Shown: positions 1 to 9,923 of the stretch, one piece after another
Numbering within the stretch: position 1 is the stretch's first letter
How the letters are laid out: every line of letters begins with the position of its first letter
NCBI RefSeq assembly: GCF_001677955.1
Contig: NZ_LELA01000092.1
Location: 1-64,000 of the forward strand
DNA from: Chryseobacterium sp. BGARF1
GTDB lineage: Bacteria; Bacteroidota; Bacteroidia; Flavobacteriales; Weeksellaceae
DNA length: 64,000 bases
Reading direction: 5' to 3'
Made by a program: the position numbers and the translations under genes
Notes under the pieces: model-generated
The model's database searches: none
The model's input: only the letters and a program-made list of their open reading frames with translations
Told to the model about the DNA's origin: nothing

Positions 1-3000
1 TAATGGTTAATCCCGGAGGCGGAATTTCACAAACTCTAACCGTAGTAAACACCTGAGATGTAGACCAAGGGTTGAATGTTAAAGATCCAATACATTTATT
101 TCTTACCTGTACTTCATAAGTTTTATAAGAACTTAAACCGGTAAGAACGTAAGTATTCGCAGGAGGTTGCGGAGTTGAAGGTAATGCAGGCCACCATGTT
201 GGTGTGCCAACTTCTCTCCATTGCAATTCGTAAGTAGCACCAGCTGCAAGCGGGCTCCAAGTTACTAAAGCTGATGTTGGAGTAATGCTAGTTACTGTCA
301 CATTTGGAGGAGTAGGATCACATTTGGTTTTAAATTCACTATGTGAGAATACACCTACATTCGTCGTATTACAAACTGCTGCAACTTCTACTTCATAATC
401 AGTAAATGGTAGCAAGTTTTGAGGGAAAGTATAAGTACCTGCTGTTACTGTAATAGGACCAGTGTTTGGCAACCAAGCACTACCTGTACCTAAAGGTCTG
501 TATCTTATTTGATAAGTAGCTCCCCCTGGATCTAGAGGCCAAGTAAGAGTTGCTGAATTATGGGTAATAGAAGCTGGCACTACAGTCACTACAGGAGTTG
601 CATTACTACAAACTCTTAGTACAATATTATCAATTGCCATTGGAGGTTGTGTACCAGCGCTACCGTTATTTCTCCATTGGAATACTAAACGCATTACACT
701 ATTGGCGAAATTGGTAAGATTTAAACTATTATTAGAATAAGACTGCCAAGTACCTTGTAGGTTATACTGTCCTAAAGAAACTCTTCCAGTTCCCGCAGTA
801 ATTAAAGTTCCTGCAACCGGTAAATATGTAGATGGCACTAACCAAACTTCCAAATAGTCATACTTGAAAGTTGTTCCTTCTCCTTGACCTTTCCAATCAA
901 AAGAGAATGATGCAAGTGTAGTTCCTGCTGGAATTTGAATATCTCTGAATGCATGTACTGTACTTGCTGTGTGAGTATATGCGTTTGTTACCCCATTATC
1001 ATTAGATATATATAATGATTGGGCAGGATTTCCTATTGCATTACCGCGTACCCATTTATTTGTCTGTGTTCCGTTTACTAATCCTAAATCATTAGCTGTA
1101 GTAAAGTTTTGAATATAAGGAAGTGTTGCCGCAATCTGTGTTGTCATAATAGATACAACATCAGATAAATCACTCGAATCTGTTCCGCTGCATATTGCTT
1201 TAATCCAAATATAATACGTAGTACTTGGAATTAACCCTGGAATTGTATAGGTAGTAGCTGTACCTGCAACAAATGGTACCTGAGGTGCTCCCGGAGGAGT
1301 CGTTGTTGTACTATAATATATTTGATATCCGTTTGCTGGCTGCGTTGCTGGTGGATTCCATGATACCGTAGCGGTATTTCCTGTTGCACTAACGGCAACA
1401 ACCCCTAGTGGCTCTATACAAGTAGGAGCAACTCTCACTCTGAAATCATCAACACCTAAATAATAAGGTACTGAATTAGCAGATGCACTTACCGCAAAAT
1501 TATAAGTACCAGTAGCTGTAGGAGTGTAATATACTTTATACTGAGTATAGCTAGCTGTAGTTTGTGTAGCAGTGATAAACGTTCCTAAGTTTGTAGCTCC
1601 CGTAGAAGATTGTGAAGAATTTACTAAAACACTTCCAGTAAATCCAGTATACTCAGGATTATGATAATAGAATGAAAATTCGTAAGTCGTTCCAGCTGTT
1701 AATGCAAACCCTGGTGTCCATAGCTGGCTTGCATTTGTATTACCCCATTGAATCCTAACATAATTTGCTGGAGATCTTGGTCCTGGAGACGTGGTCGATC
1801 CTGCTGCATTTGAAGATGTCCATGCATTAGTTCCAGTAACCTGCGCCCAGCAAGCAGGGACAATTCCTGCACCTAGAGTCGTCATTCCATCAAATTTTTC
1901 GGTCCAAGGTAAAGGAGTTGGTGCACATACAGTTCTAAAATTTCTTTCTGTACATGACGCTGATGTACCACCGGCATGATAAGAGTTTACTTTATAAAAG
2001 TATTGTGTGCTATTAGCTAATGCTGTAGGGAAAGTATATGACGTTACATTTCCTAAATCTACATTATTTAATGTTTGTGTTCCACCTGCCGTTGTACCTA
2101 CTGTTAATCTATAACCTGTGGCACCTGCAACGGCTGCCCAAGTAATCGTAGGTGTAAGAGAAACTCCCACAGCCCCAGCAGCTGGTGCAGAAACAGTAGG
2201 ACAAGGAATATTTTGAGTGGTAAAACTTCTCTCTGAGCATGTAGCAGAAGGCATTGTAGCACTGTAAGAACTTAAAGTATAATAGTATTGCGTGCTAAAC
2301 TGCAATGTTGATGCTGCAGGAAGAGTGTAGGTTGTAACGTTTCCAAGATTTTGATTATTCAAGACATTAGTTCCTCCCGGAGTTGTTCCTATAGATAATC
2401 TATATCCTGTTGCACCACTCACTGAGTTCCAAGTAAAAGTAGGAAGCACAGATACTCCAGTTGCAGCAGCTGCAGGAGCAGTCACCGTAGGGCAAGCAGG
2501 AATTGGGCTTGGAGCCAGGCCTAAAAGTGTGGTCGCAGAGTTATACCCATTTCGTCCTCCAGCAGTTGGTGGAGAAGCAGGATTAGGAATAGTAAAATCG
2601 CTTCTATAATAGATTGATCTATTTGTTGCTGTGTTGTAAACATACATAGCATCTGCAAATCCATTTGAATCGTAATCAGGTGAATTTTCTCTTGCCGCAA
2701 TCACTAAGTTATCTACGTTATTATAAGCAAAAGGTGTCGGAAAAGTAATTTCTACAACACCTGCGGTATTGGTTACTGTTCCCGTGAACACTTGAGTTAA
2801 CCCCGCTGCCGCTATCCAATCTGTATCAGAATCAAAGGTAGTTTTGTTAGTATGACCTAAAAAAACAGTCCAGCTTGAGGAATTAGTAAGTACTGATGAT
2901 GGGCTTAAGTAAAACTTAACACCAGTTATATTCCCAGCAGCAGCAGCATTTATTTCCGTTTTAGGAAAAATCTGTTGTACGTAGGAATATCCATAATAAG

Positions 3001-3106
3001 TACTAATCGGGGCAATTCCCGTAGTAGTACTTCCAACACCCAAATTGATTTGGGCATTTATACATGTGACTATAAATAATAGACACGAGAATAAAAATTT
3101 CTTCAT
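1..3106 (-). CDS. Large secreted fibronectin type III / jelly-roll protein, partial (C-terminus off the window)
   Basis: The frame is open from an ATG at 3106 to the left edge, giving at least 1035 residues without a stop. It starts with a signal peptide (MKKFLFSCLLFIVTCINAQ). Residues ~215-410 hold two near-identical ~95-residue fibronectin type III-like modules with the motif ATGYRL. Two MAM-like or 'choice-of-anchor' jelly-roll modules follow (PWTEKFDG and LPYIQNFT starts), with more FnIII modules between and after them, each opening CxxP and closing with TT. This architecture is usual for flavobacterial surface adhesins or enzymes exported by T9SS. The sorting domain would lie beyond the window, so T9SS export is an inference. 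Any catalytic domain is also out of view. Confidence 0.85.
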   Translation of the reverse strand, partial: MKKFLFSCLLFIVTCINAQINLGVGSTTTGIAPISTYYGYSYVQQIFPKTEINAAAAGNITGVKFYLSPSSVLTNSSSWTVFLGHTNKTTFDSDTDWIAAAGLTQVFTGTVTNTAGVVEITFPTPFAYNNVDNLVIAARENSPDYDSNGFADAMYVYNTATNRSIYYRSDFTIPNPASPPTAGGRNGYNSATTLLGLAPSPIPACPTVTAPAAAATGVSVLPTFTWNSVSGATGYRLSIGTTPGGTNVLNNQNLGNVTTYTLPAASTLQFSTQYYYTLSSYSATMPSATCSERSFTTQNIPCPTVSAPAAGAVGVSLTPTITWAAVAGATGYRLTVGTTAGGTQTLNNVDLGNVTSYTFPTALANSTQYFYKVNSYHAGGTSASCTERNFRTVCAPTPLPWTEKFDGMTTLGAGIVPACWAQVTGTNAWTSSNAAGSTTSPGPRSPANYVRIQWGNTNASQLWTPGFALTAGTTYEFSFYYHNPEYTGFTGSVLVNSSQSSTGATNLGTFITATQTTASYTQYKVYYTPTATGTYNFAVSASANSVPYYLGVDDFRVRVAPTCIEPLGVVAVSATGNTATVSWNPPATQPANGYQIYYSTTTTPPGAPQVPFVAGTATTYTIPGLIPSTTYYIWIKAICSGTDSSDLSDVVSIMTTQIAATLPYIQNFTTANDLGLVNGTQTNKWVRGNAIGNPAQSLYISNDNGVTNAYTHTASTVHAFRDIQIPAGTTLASFSFDWKGQGEGTTFKYDYLEVWLVPSTYLPVAGTLITAGTGRVSLGQYNLQGTWQSYSNNSLNLTNFANSVMRLVFQWRNNGSAGTQPPMAIDNIVLRVCSNATPVVTVVPASITHNSATLTWPLDPGGATYQIRYRPLGTGSAWLPNTGPITVTAGTYTFPQNLLPFTDYEVEVAAVCNTTNVGVFSHSEFKTKCDPTPPNVTVTSITPTSALVTWSPLAAGATYELQWREVGTPTWWPALPSTPQPPANTYVLTGLSSYKTYEVQVRNKCIGSLTFNPWSTSQVFTTVRVCEIPPPGLTI

Positions 3107-3356
3107 AAATAGTAAATTAAGAATCTAATGAAGTATTAAAACAATTTTAAAGGCCATCAATGCGTTTTTCTGTAGAATCATTGACTGTAATTATTTTCAT
3201 AATCGAGTTTCCTTTTATAGGAAATAGATAAAATGACAATTTCTGAAATAGAATAGCATAATTGCTTTTTATAAAATTTAACGCTATTAAATCATGAAAT
3301 TGTATTAAAAATGTAAAGAATTTCTTCATAGGCATTATTTATTTATTAATTAAATA

Positions 3357-3364
3357 CAAATCTA
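3357..3364 (-). promoter_or_regulatory. -7 promoter element TAGATTTG upstream of the FnIII protein gene
   Basis: Exact TAnnTTTG on the minus strand. Transcription would start near 3350 and leave a leader of about 245 bases before the ATG at 3106. No -33 TTG at the usual spacing was identified. The rest of the 391-base gap 3107-3497 holds only the terminator of the next gene and a weak 62-codon frame beginning with a signal-peptide-like MKKFF. Confidence 0.45.
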
Positions 3365-3449
3365 ATCATTTTCTATAATTAAAATAAAGATTAAACTTTT
3401 TTTTTTACAATTACTTCATCAAAACCAAGCTTATGATTTCAAAACAAAA

Positions 3450-3476
3450 AAATCCCCAGGGTTTTCCTGAGGATTT
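3450..3476 (-). terminator. Rho-independent terminator of the M12-like metalloprotease gene
   Basis: 11-bp stem (arms 3450-3460 and 3466-3476, one G-U pair) with a 5-base loop. On the minus strand it is followed by a T-run. It lies 22 bases past the stop codon at 3498. The stem core CCTCAGG matches the terminator of the next metalloprotease gene. Confidence 0.8.
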
Positions 3477-3497
3477 ATTATTATTAAAAAGAATTTG

Positions 3498-6400
3498 TTA
3501 TTTCTTGATAAATTTAGAATTGAAACTTTCTTTTCCTTTATCTTCAATAGATATTACATAAGCTCCTTTTATTAATGATGAAACATTAATTTTTCCGTTG
3601 CTAATATTTCCATTACCAACTAACTGACCAGCTGCACTGTAAATCTTATAAGTAGCTTTATCAGAAACTTTAGTAACATTTAGGAAATCAGTTGCTGGAT
3701 TAGGATAAATCTGAATACCGCTATTTGCAGCAGACGTTTCAGAAGTACTTAATGTAGGAGCAACAACAACATTATAGTCTTCAACTTCTCCATCATTTAC
3801 ATTAATTCCGCAAGCCCAAGATGCTGGACCTGATAATCCTAGATTATCTGCACCTGCGAAACCAAAAAATACTCTCATTCGTAAAGTCTGACCTTCTACA
3901 GCAGTTGCTGGCACTGTAAATGTACCTGTAAATGAAGAAGCATTGGTCACAGGAAAGTTTAATACTCTTTCATTTGCACTAAAAACACCATCCCTATTAT
4001 AATCAATAAATACCATTGCTAAATTTGCAGCAGCAACATTAGCAGTTACAGTCATTGTATTAGGAACTCCCTTTATAAGATTAACCTGAAGAGCAGGGTT
4101 AGTTGTAAAATTTGAATAAATACTTCCTGCGGATGTATTGTTAAGGTTTGCAACCGTTACATTTGATATAAATAAGTTAGCACTAGTAGTTGATGATGCA
4201 GTACAATAATTTATAGGAAGGGTCGTAAAATTAACTGTTGTTGAATATGAACCTGTAGTACCTGAACATACCGATGCTACTTGCACCTCATATGCTGTAA
4301 GATCAGTAAGACCTGTCAAAGTTACAGTAGGCGTAGTAGATGTAACCTCTGTCCAGATAGTTGTTCCCGCTTTTCTATATCTGAAAATATAGGTAGCATT
4401 TAAAACTGGTGTCAAATTAATAGTTGCGCCATTTACAGTAATATTATTAGCAACTACTCCTATAGGAGCGGTACCATCACATGAAGTAAATGCTGCTACA
4501 TTGATTGGACCTATTGCATAAAATACATTATTAATAGATGAGATTCTCAATTTAACAATTTGCCCATTTAATGATGCTGGGAAAACTAAATTTTCAGTTC
4601 CATCATTAGGAGTAGAGGCCACTAAAACAGTCCAAGAAGCACCATCATTTGTGGTGTAATCAATCTTCACATTTGCTACATTATATGGAGCCGCGGTAGT
4701 ATTTGCAACAGCCCATTCTATTGGAGAAGCAAATCCCCCATTTGCGTATTGAGTATTAACTTTAAAAGGTCCGTCATTACCAACATTAATCGTTTGTATA
4801 TCCGACTGTGTTTGCTGCTGGCTAACAATCGGGTGATTGTCTCTTACAGTAATAACAAAACTAGAGGTCCTTGGAACTGTAGAGACAGCTTCCCAACCTG
4901 TTGCTCCACTATTTAAAACCCCATTAAGAACTGATGAAAGTTTGGGGAAATAACGAGTTGGGCTCGTCGTTGGAAGAACTGATCTAAATGACGCCCCAAA
5001 AATTGTATTTCCTAAATTTGAAGCAGTAACAGGACTACCAGTGTATTGATTCCCTGTAATAACACCTGCTGCATCATCAAACTCTTCCCAAGTATATGTC
5101 ATTGGGTCATTTTCCTGATCAGTTACAGAAGCTGTAAGAACAAATGCAGTACCTTTTGGAATACTGTATGTTGTTAATGGAGTTATAACAGGAGGATTAT
5201 TATTGATAGATGTCTCAACATCACAAGTTTTATCAGTCAAATTATCCTCAACCTGAAGTATACTCGCAACATGGAAATAAGGGTCTGAATTCATTTGAAC
5301 ATTAGCGTTAGTAATTCCTGCATACCCCATGATAGTAGACCCCGATCCCGGCTCCATATTTACATAAGTTCCTTCTATAACATGTGAATAAGTGTGATTA
5401 GCACCTAGCTGGTGCCCCATCTCATGAGCAACATAGTCAATATCAAAAGTATCTCCAGACGGAGGATTAGCTACCGTAGGATTTACAGAACCCGTTGCTG
5501 GAGATGTAATACCAGAACCCTTTCCATAAGGATTTGCAGTTGTTGGGTTAATACAAACACAACCAATACAACCTGCACTTCCACCACCTCCAGAAGCACC
5601 AAACAAATGACCTATATCATAACCTGCATCCCCAACTGTTGCGGTAAGTTTTTGCTGTAATGTTAAATTCCATGAAGTTGGAAAATTATTAGCATTCGTA
5701 ACTGTAGCATATCCGTCAGTTACCGGATTGTCATAAATTAGTGTAGGAAAATTCAATACATTTAAGTGAAGAGCAAAGTCTTTTTCAAATACTCCATTTA
5801 CTCTTGTCATTGTAGCATTAATTTGAGCGAGCGCTCCAGCTACACCACCAAAAAACTGAGTATATTCTCCAGTCACAGACATTGCCAATCTCATTGTTCT
5901 GAATTTTTTATCAGAACTTTTCGCAAAATTTGACCCCTGATTTGTAAATGACTGTCCTGGAACTTTTAATTTTTCCAATTCTGCCACTGAAATAGGATTT
6001 TCTGATGTACTACACGTAAATGCTTGCCCAGTTGGCTTATTCGTCTTTGGGTGTACTGCATATACTGTTTTAGAAGAATCAGTAGCCTCTATAAATTCAT
6101 ATTCTCCAGCTTTACTAATCATAGATTGAAAGTCATTCGGAGCCACTGAAAATCTCACAAATTTTGTAGGATCATCCAAACTTACCCCCGTATAAGAACC
6201 TAATTGGTATTGATCTGCTAATTCTTTAGCCATAACTGGAAAACTGTAAACAGCAAACTTCTCAATCTTACCATTTAAGTTTGGTAAGGAAATATAAACA
6301 GGTTTAGCATTAGGTCCACTTTCCTGAGCATTTTTTAATTGAGATTTAATTTGTTCTAAATCTAACTTGTAGTAAACCTTTAATGTACCGGCTTTTAAAT

Positions 6401-6506
6401 CTGATGCTCTATTCTTTGAATCTAATTTTGGAGTAGTTGGTGTCCATTGCCCAAAAGCAACAGTTCCCATCAACCCGCAAAATAAAGCAGTAATGAGTTT
6501 TTTCAT
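3498..6506 (-). CDS. Secreted reprolysin-like (M12B-type) zinc metalloprotease with GEVED and T9SS sorting domains
   Basis: 1002 residues, predicted secreted protease. Signal peptide at residues 1-19 (ends VAFGQ), then a propeptide-like region. The zinc site HEMGHQLGANH is at residues 361-371; this HExxHxxGxxH form is typical of metzincins, and its context fits reprolysin-like M12B proteases. Ig/FnIII-like modules follow in the middle. A GEVED domain lies near residues 830-920 (FIDYNRDGVF, then GEVEDYNVVV). The last ~80 residues are a type A T9SS sorting domain (IYPNPATDFLNV ... FIKK), so the protein should cross the outer membrane by T9SS. It has its own promoter and terminator, and the neighbouring gene is a second T9SS metalloprotease. 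The substrate is unknown. Confidence 0.9.
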   Translation of the reverse strand: MKKLITALFCGLMGTVAFGQWTPTTPKLDSKNRASDLKAGTLKVYYKLDLEQIKSQLKNAQESGPNAKPVYISLPNLNGKIEKFAVYSFPVMAKELADQYQLGSYTGVSLDDPTKFVRFSVAPNDFQSMISKAGEYEFIEATDSSKTVYAVHPKTNKPTGQAFTCSTSENPISVAELEKLKVPGQSFTNQGSNFAKSSDKKFRTMRLAMSVTGEYTQFFGGVAGALAQINATMTRVNGVFEKDFALHLNVLNFPTLIYDNPVTDGYATVTNANNFPTSWNLTLQQKLTATVGDAGYDIGHLFGASGGGGSAGCIGCVCINPTTANPYGKGSGITSPATGSVNPTVANPPSGDTFDIDYVAHEMGHQLGANHTYSHVIEGTYVNMEPGSGSTIMGYAGITNANVQMNSDPYFHVASILQVEDNLTDKTCDVETSINNNPPVITPLTTYSIPKGTAFVLTASVTDQENDPMTYTWEEFDDAAGVITGNQYTGSPVTASNLGNTIFGASFRSVLPTTSPTRYFPKLSSVLNGVLNSGATGWEAVSTVPRTSSFVITVRDNHPIVSQQQTQSDIQTINVGNDGPFKVNTQYANGGFASPIEWAVANTTAAPYNVANVKIDYTTNDGASWTVLVASTPNDGTENLVFPASLNGQIVKLRISSINNVFYAIGPINVAAFTSCDGTAPIGVVANNITVNGATINLTPVLNATYIFRYRKAGTTIWTEVTSTTPTVTLTGLTDLTAYEVQVASVCSGTTGSYSTTVNFTTLPINYCTASSTTSANLFISNVTVANLNNTSAGSIYSNFTTNPALQVNLIKGVPNTMTVTANVAAANLAMVFIDYNRDGVFSANERVLNFPVTNASSFTGTFTVPATAVEGQTLRMRVFFGFAGADNLGLSGPASWACGINVNDGEVEDYNVVVAPTLSTSETSAANSGIQIYPNPATDFLNVTKVSDKATYKIYSAAGQLVGNGNISNGKINVSSLIKGAYVISIEDKGKESFNSKFIKK

Positions 6507-6529
6507 AAAATTGAATTATTTTTAATTGC

Positions 6530-6537
6530 CAAATATA
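6530..6537 (-). promoter_or_regulatory. Promoter of the M12-like metalloprotease gene (TATATTTG)
   Basis: Exact TAnnTTTG on the minus strand, 23 bases before the ATG at 6506. A possible -33 TTTG lies at 6561-6564, 23 bp upstream. Confidence 0.7.
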
Positions 6538-6599
6538 CTTGTTTTCATTCATTTTTCACACAAAAAACTAAAGATTAACGCCAATACTATAAACAAAAA

Positions 6600-6622
6600 A
6601 TCCTCAGGTTTTTCCTGAGGAT
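6600..6622 (-). terminator. Terminator of the M43-like metalloprotease gene
   Basis: Perfect 9-bp stem (6600-6608 with 6614-6622), 5-base loop, and a T-run on the minus strand. It lies 25 bases past the stop at 6648. Confidence 0.85.
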
Positions 6623-6647
6623 CCATTCGTATTACAAAGAAAATTTG

Positions 6648-8654
6648 TTATTTCTTGATAAATTTTATATTTTCAGATACACCTTTATCACTTACTGTAA
6701 TGATATATGTACCTCTCACCAATTCAGAAACTCTAACTTGGTTGTTGTTAATTTCACCAGCTTTTACAATCTGTCCAACAGCATTATGAATTTCAAATTT
6801 AGCTTTGTTTGAAACTTTTGTGATATTTAATACATCCGTTGTAGGATTTGGATAAATTGCAAATGTTTCTTTAACTATTTCATTAGTTCCTAATACGCCT
6901 AATGACAATGCTCTAGTCTGTTTTTTCGCATATGAAGAACCTACAATAACATCAGCTCCTCCTGTCGTTTTAATATTATAATATCCTCCATTATCAAAAA
7001 TACCATCACCATACAAATCATTAATAGTGAATGTATAACAATCATTAGTATTTAACTGCCAGTTTTGTGTAATTAAAGCAGGAAGAGGAGTAGAAGCCGT
7101 CGGATTAGGAACGTCAGGGTATGCAGCGCTACTATAAACAGTTGTACCTGCGCTATTTTTCAGATTCCAATTTACCTCAGTACCCCAATAATCTAATTGT
7201 AAATTAAATACAAAATTAGTTGCTGTATTTGTAGCAACAGCAGGATTATTAAAAGTTCCAGTTAGTGCATTATTAGCAACTCTTTGATCAGCTACACCAT
7301 TTACAGAGGTAAGATTAATTGTCAAAGCTCCGTTTGTTGCTGTTGTAGGAACTGGCAATGACACGATTTCGTACTTATCTAATGCTATATTACCTGTCCA
7401 GTTATAAGAATAAGCAGTCCCATTTATTGTATAAGGAATCACTGCAGAAGTAAGAGCAGAAGTACCTCTATTTGTAAGAATAATCTTAATTGTAGATCCA
7501 GAACACAAATTATCTAAAGAACATACACTTTCAAACTTTATTTCAGCATCATTAGGAAATAATGGAATTGCTACATCTTTTGTAGATGTTTTTAATTCAA
7601 CTCTTCTAGGAGAGTTATTCATTACAGCTGTAATTCTATCTTTCTGATTCTGTGTGAAAATATTCATACATGTATCATTGGTATAATCCATATAGTTTCG
7701 CACCATCTCTATCTCTCCCTCTGTACAACCTACTATATTAGTGTTACATAAATAGTTAGCAGTGTGAGCAGTAGGTGTATCTGCACAAAAGTCATTTCCA
7801 CAGTTAGCATCACCCCAAATATGTCTTAATCCCAAAAAGTGACCAACTTCATGGGTCATTGTTCTTCCTTTATCATAGGGAGCATTCATAGGAAAAGCTC
7901 CAAAGTCTGTACTTCCAAAAGTAGAATAATTAGCAACTACACCATCTGTGTTTGCCGCACCACCAGAAGTATTAAGACCACCAAGCCCAGAGTTAGAAGG
8001 GAATTGTGCATATCCTAACAATGTGTTATCAGAAAAATTCACACTCCACATATTCATATATTGTGTAGGAGCCCAAATAGTTAATGGTTTTACATAACCA
8101 TTGATATTACCCGTTGACCAATCTGGATAACACAAATTAACTCTGTCTATACCATTCGTGGGATTGCCATTAGCATCTACTTTTGCCAATGCAAATTGTA
8201 TCATCGTGTCTGCACCTACAGCAGTTGTATTGAATCCTGGAGTTCCCGCCATTCTACGGAAATCTTGATTCATTACAGTAATCTGAGACTGAACCTGCTC
8301 ATCTGTAATATTTGCACCAGTACCGTATGCTTCACCTGAGTGAATAACGTGTACTACCACTGGTATTGTAACAATACCTCCATTTTGAGACTTATTTAAT
8401 TTTGCATTTTCTATCAAAGGATTGATCCAAGCTTCAAACTGAGCATCGGTCAACCTTTTAGGATCAGTATCTTGTAAATACTTTTCATATCCTGTAGAAG
8501 CACAACGAATTACACCATTGGGGCTTTTAACCTCGTTCATGATGTATGCTTTGCCAAAACCTTGCTTTCCATCATCAAATTTTTGTCCGTACATATTTGC
8601 ACTTACAGCTGCTGAGAATAGAAAAACCAATTTTGAAATAGTAATTTTTTTCAT
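6648..8654 (-). CDS. Secreted M43-family (pappalysin/cytophagalysin-like) zinc metalloprotease with T9SS sorting domain
   Basis: 668 residues, predicted secreted protease. The N-terminal signal peptide ends near SANMYGQ. The catalytic domain shows IPVVVHVIH before it and the zinc motif HEVGHFLGLRH at residues 268-278, followed by IWGD. A later MNYMDYTND-type segment supplies the Met-turn expected of M43 metzincins. A carbohydrate-binding-like module (LNTNDCYTFTINDLYGDGI) lies near residue 545. The C-terminus is a T9SS type A sorting domain (IYPNPTTDVLNI ... IKFIKK) closely resembling that of the downstream metalloprotease. It is transcribed alone between its own promoter and terminator. Confidence 0.92.
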   Translation of the reverse strand: MKKITISKLVFLFSAAVSANMYGQKFDDGKQGFGKAYIMNEVKSPNGVIRCASTGYEKYLQDTDPKRLTDAQFEAWINPLIENAKLNKSQNGGIVTIPVVVHVIHSGEAYGTGANITDEQVQSQITVMNQDFRRMAGTPGFNTTAVGADTMIQFALAKVDANGNPTNGIDRVNLCYPDWSTGNINGYVKPLTIWAPTQYMNMWSVNFSDNTLLGYAQFPSNSGLGGLNTSGGAANTDGVVANYSTFGSTDFGAFPMNAPYDKGRTMTHEVGHFLGLRHIWGDANCGNDFCADTPTAHTANYLCNTNIVGCTEGEIEMVRNYMDYTNDTCMNIFTQNQKDRITAVMNNSPRRVELKTSTKDVAIPLFPNDAEIKFESVCSLDNLCSGSTIKIILTNRGTSALTSAVIPYTINGTAYSYNWTGNIALDKYEIVSLPVPTTATNGALTINLTSVNGVADQRVANNALTGTFNNPAVATNTATNFVFNLQLDYWGTEVNWNLKNSAGTTVYSSAAYPDVPNPTASTPLPALITQNWQLNTNDCYTFTINDLYGDGIFDNGGYYNIKTTGGADVIVGSSYAKKQTRALSLGVLGTNEIVKETFAIYPNPTTDVLNITKVSNKAKFEIHNAVGQIVKAGEINNNQVRVSELVRGTYIITVSDKGVSENIKFIKK

Positions 8655-8677
8655 TTTAAATTAATTTAAATATCTCG

Positions 8678-8685
8678 CAAATATA
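8678..8685 (-). promoter_or_regulatory. Promoter of the M43-like metalloprotease gene (TATATTTG)
   Basis: Exact TAnnTTTG on the minus strand, 23 bases before the ATG at 8654, the same spacing as in the neighbouring metalloprotease gene. No clear -33 element. The divergent gene at 8799 shares this gap. Confidence 0.7.
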
Positions 8686-8798
8686 ATATAAATTACAATT
8701 ACATTAATATTCTATTAATTTTATTTTAAAAAAACCATTACTTTGCTTAAGTAACAAACAATAACAAACACTTATAAATTATTAAAAAAATAAATACA

Positions 8799-9245
8799 AT
8801 GCGTTATATTATCATTATGACATCACTAATATTATTTATCATATCAAGTTGCAAAACAAATACAGCTTCTCATGAAAAAACAATATTTAAAACTGAAAAA
8901 ATATCACTCTCTGAGCGTACAAGAGGTACTATAAGAGATTTTACTCTATCAAATGGAAAAATGGTATCTTCTATTAATGGAAATATTACTACCCAAGAAA
9001 TATCTCAAAATGACTGGTCTAAAATTGTAGAATACACGGAAGAAATAAACGTAGAAGGTATTTCAAAATTAGAAGCACTATCTACTAAAAGATTCAGCGA
9101 TGCAGCATTAGCCTCGCACATTACGATTACAAAAAATGGGATTGACTATCAATCTTCAACATTTGACTCTGGAAATCCGCCTTTAGAACTTAAAAATCTC
9201 TACAATGAAATTCAAAGAATAATAGAAACAAAGAAGAGCAAGTAA
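8799..9245 (+). CDS. Small hypothetical lipoprotein
   Basis: 148 residues with a lipoprotein signal peptide: hydrophobic stretch then a lipobox FIISSC, Cys18 being the expected lipidated residue. The mature part is polar and has no motif I recognise; it contains TTQEISQNDWSKIVEY and ends in a basic KKSK. Similar small lipoproteins of unknown role are common in Flavobacteriia. It is divergent from the M43 protease and convergent with the DUF6048 gene. The upstream box TTACTTTG at 8738 is one base off the promoter consensus. No function is proposed. Confidence 0.75.
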   Translation: MRYIIIMTSLILFIISSCKTNTASHEKTIFKTEKISLSERTRGTIRDFTLSNGKMVSSINGNITTQEISQNDWSKIVEYTEEINVEGISKLEALSTKRFSDAALASHITITKNGIDYQSSTFDSGNPPLELKNLYNEIQRIIETKKSK

Positions 9246-9260
9246 AACCTGCTCTTTCTT
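9234..9260. terminator. Terminator between the convergent lipoprotein and DUF6048 genes
   Basis: 7-bp stem (aagagca at 9234-9240, tgctctt at 9250-9256) with a T-rich tail on the plus strand. The loop contains the lipoprotein gene's own stop codon. It probably also helps the convergent transcript. Confidence 0.65.
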
Positions 9261-9923
9261 TTAAAACTTATACGCTATATTCCAAGCAAAACCCATATTA
9301 AACTTATTGGAGCTTTTTCCAAAACCGGGAACGATCATCGGAACAACGTCATCCTGTTTTGAAGTTACCATTAAATAGCGTGGCTGCATACTGACATCAA
9401 TGTAGAAATTAGAGGTAAATAACTGTACTCTTCCACCTAAGTTTCCTTCCAACCAAAAAGACGACTGTGAAGAAGAAGGCATTGAAACGGAAGAACTGTT
9501 TCCAGCAAAACCACGCACCGGAATCTTCATATATTCCTGAGTGTAAAACGACCCGCCAATTTTTCCGCCTCCGTAGAAACCGTTGAAATCATTTTCAGGA
9601 TCTCTTGCCAACATATAAAAGGCTCCGATTTTAATGAAGGGACCGCTTGCTTTAGCATCATAACCGTTATTTTGGTAAATATTTTTATCAAAACCAGCCT
9701 CTACAATTCCGTGAAGATTATCTTTTACTTTAGATGAAATAAATCCCTGAAACATTTGTCGGTCTGAGAAAAATGAAGCACCGGCATTCAAAATATCAAC
9801 TCCTACAATAAAATTGGGTTCATATTTCCATTTTGGTTTATCAGCTTCTTCTTTTTCCTGTGCAGAAAAATTCAGCAAACCGAAAACACTAAAAATTAAA
9901 GAATAAATTAGTCTTGTCTTCAT
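9261..9923 (-). CDS. DUF6048 family outer-membrane beta-barrel-like protein
   Basis: 220 residues. The signal peptide is at 1-21 (ends LLNFSAQ). The rest alternates polar and hydrophobic residues in short aromatic-capped strands, as in an outer-membrane beta-barrel, and ends AWNIAYKF with the C-terminal aromatic typical of barrels. I recognise it as the DUF6048 type that accompanies DUF6452 in Bacteroidota. Its start overlaps the upstream DUF6452 gene by 35 bases, so the two are probably translationally coupled. The biochemical role is unknown; the pairing suggests a shared outer-membrane function. Confidence 0.75.
   Translation of the reverse strand: MKTRLIYSLIFSVFGLLNFSAQEKEEADKPKWKYEPNFIVGVDILNAGASFFSDRQMFQGFISSKVKDNLHGIVEAGFDKNIYQNNGYDAKASGPFIKIGAFYMLARDPENDFNGFYGGGKIGGSFYTQEYMKIPVRGFAGNSSSVSMPSSSQSSFWLEGNLGGRVQLFTSNFYIDVSMQPRYLMVTSKQDDVVPMIVPGFGKSSNKFNMGFAWNIAYKF

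Noticed and set aside
3147..3335. 62-codon minus-strand frame between the FnIII and metalloprotease genes
   Set aside because: No conserved domain, poor composition, and it may be only the leader of the downstream gene. Noted as a possible remnant, not called as a gene.
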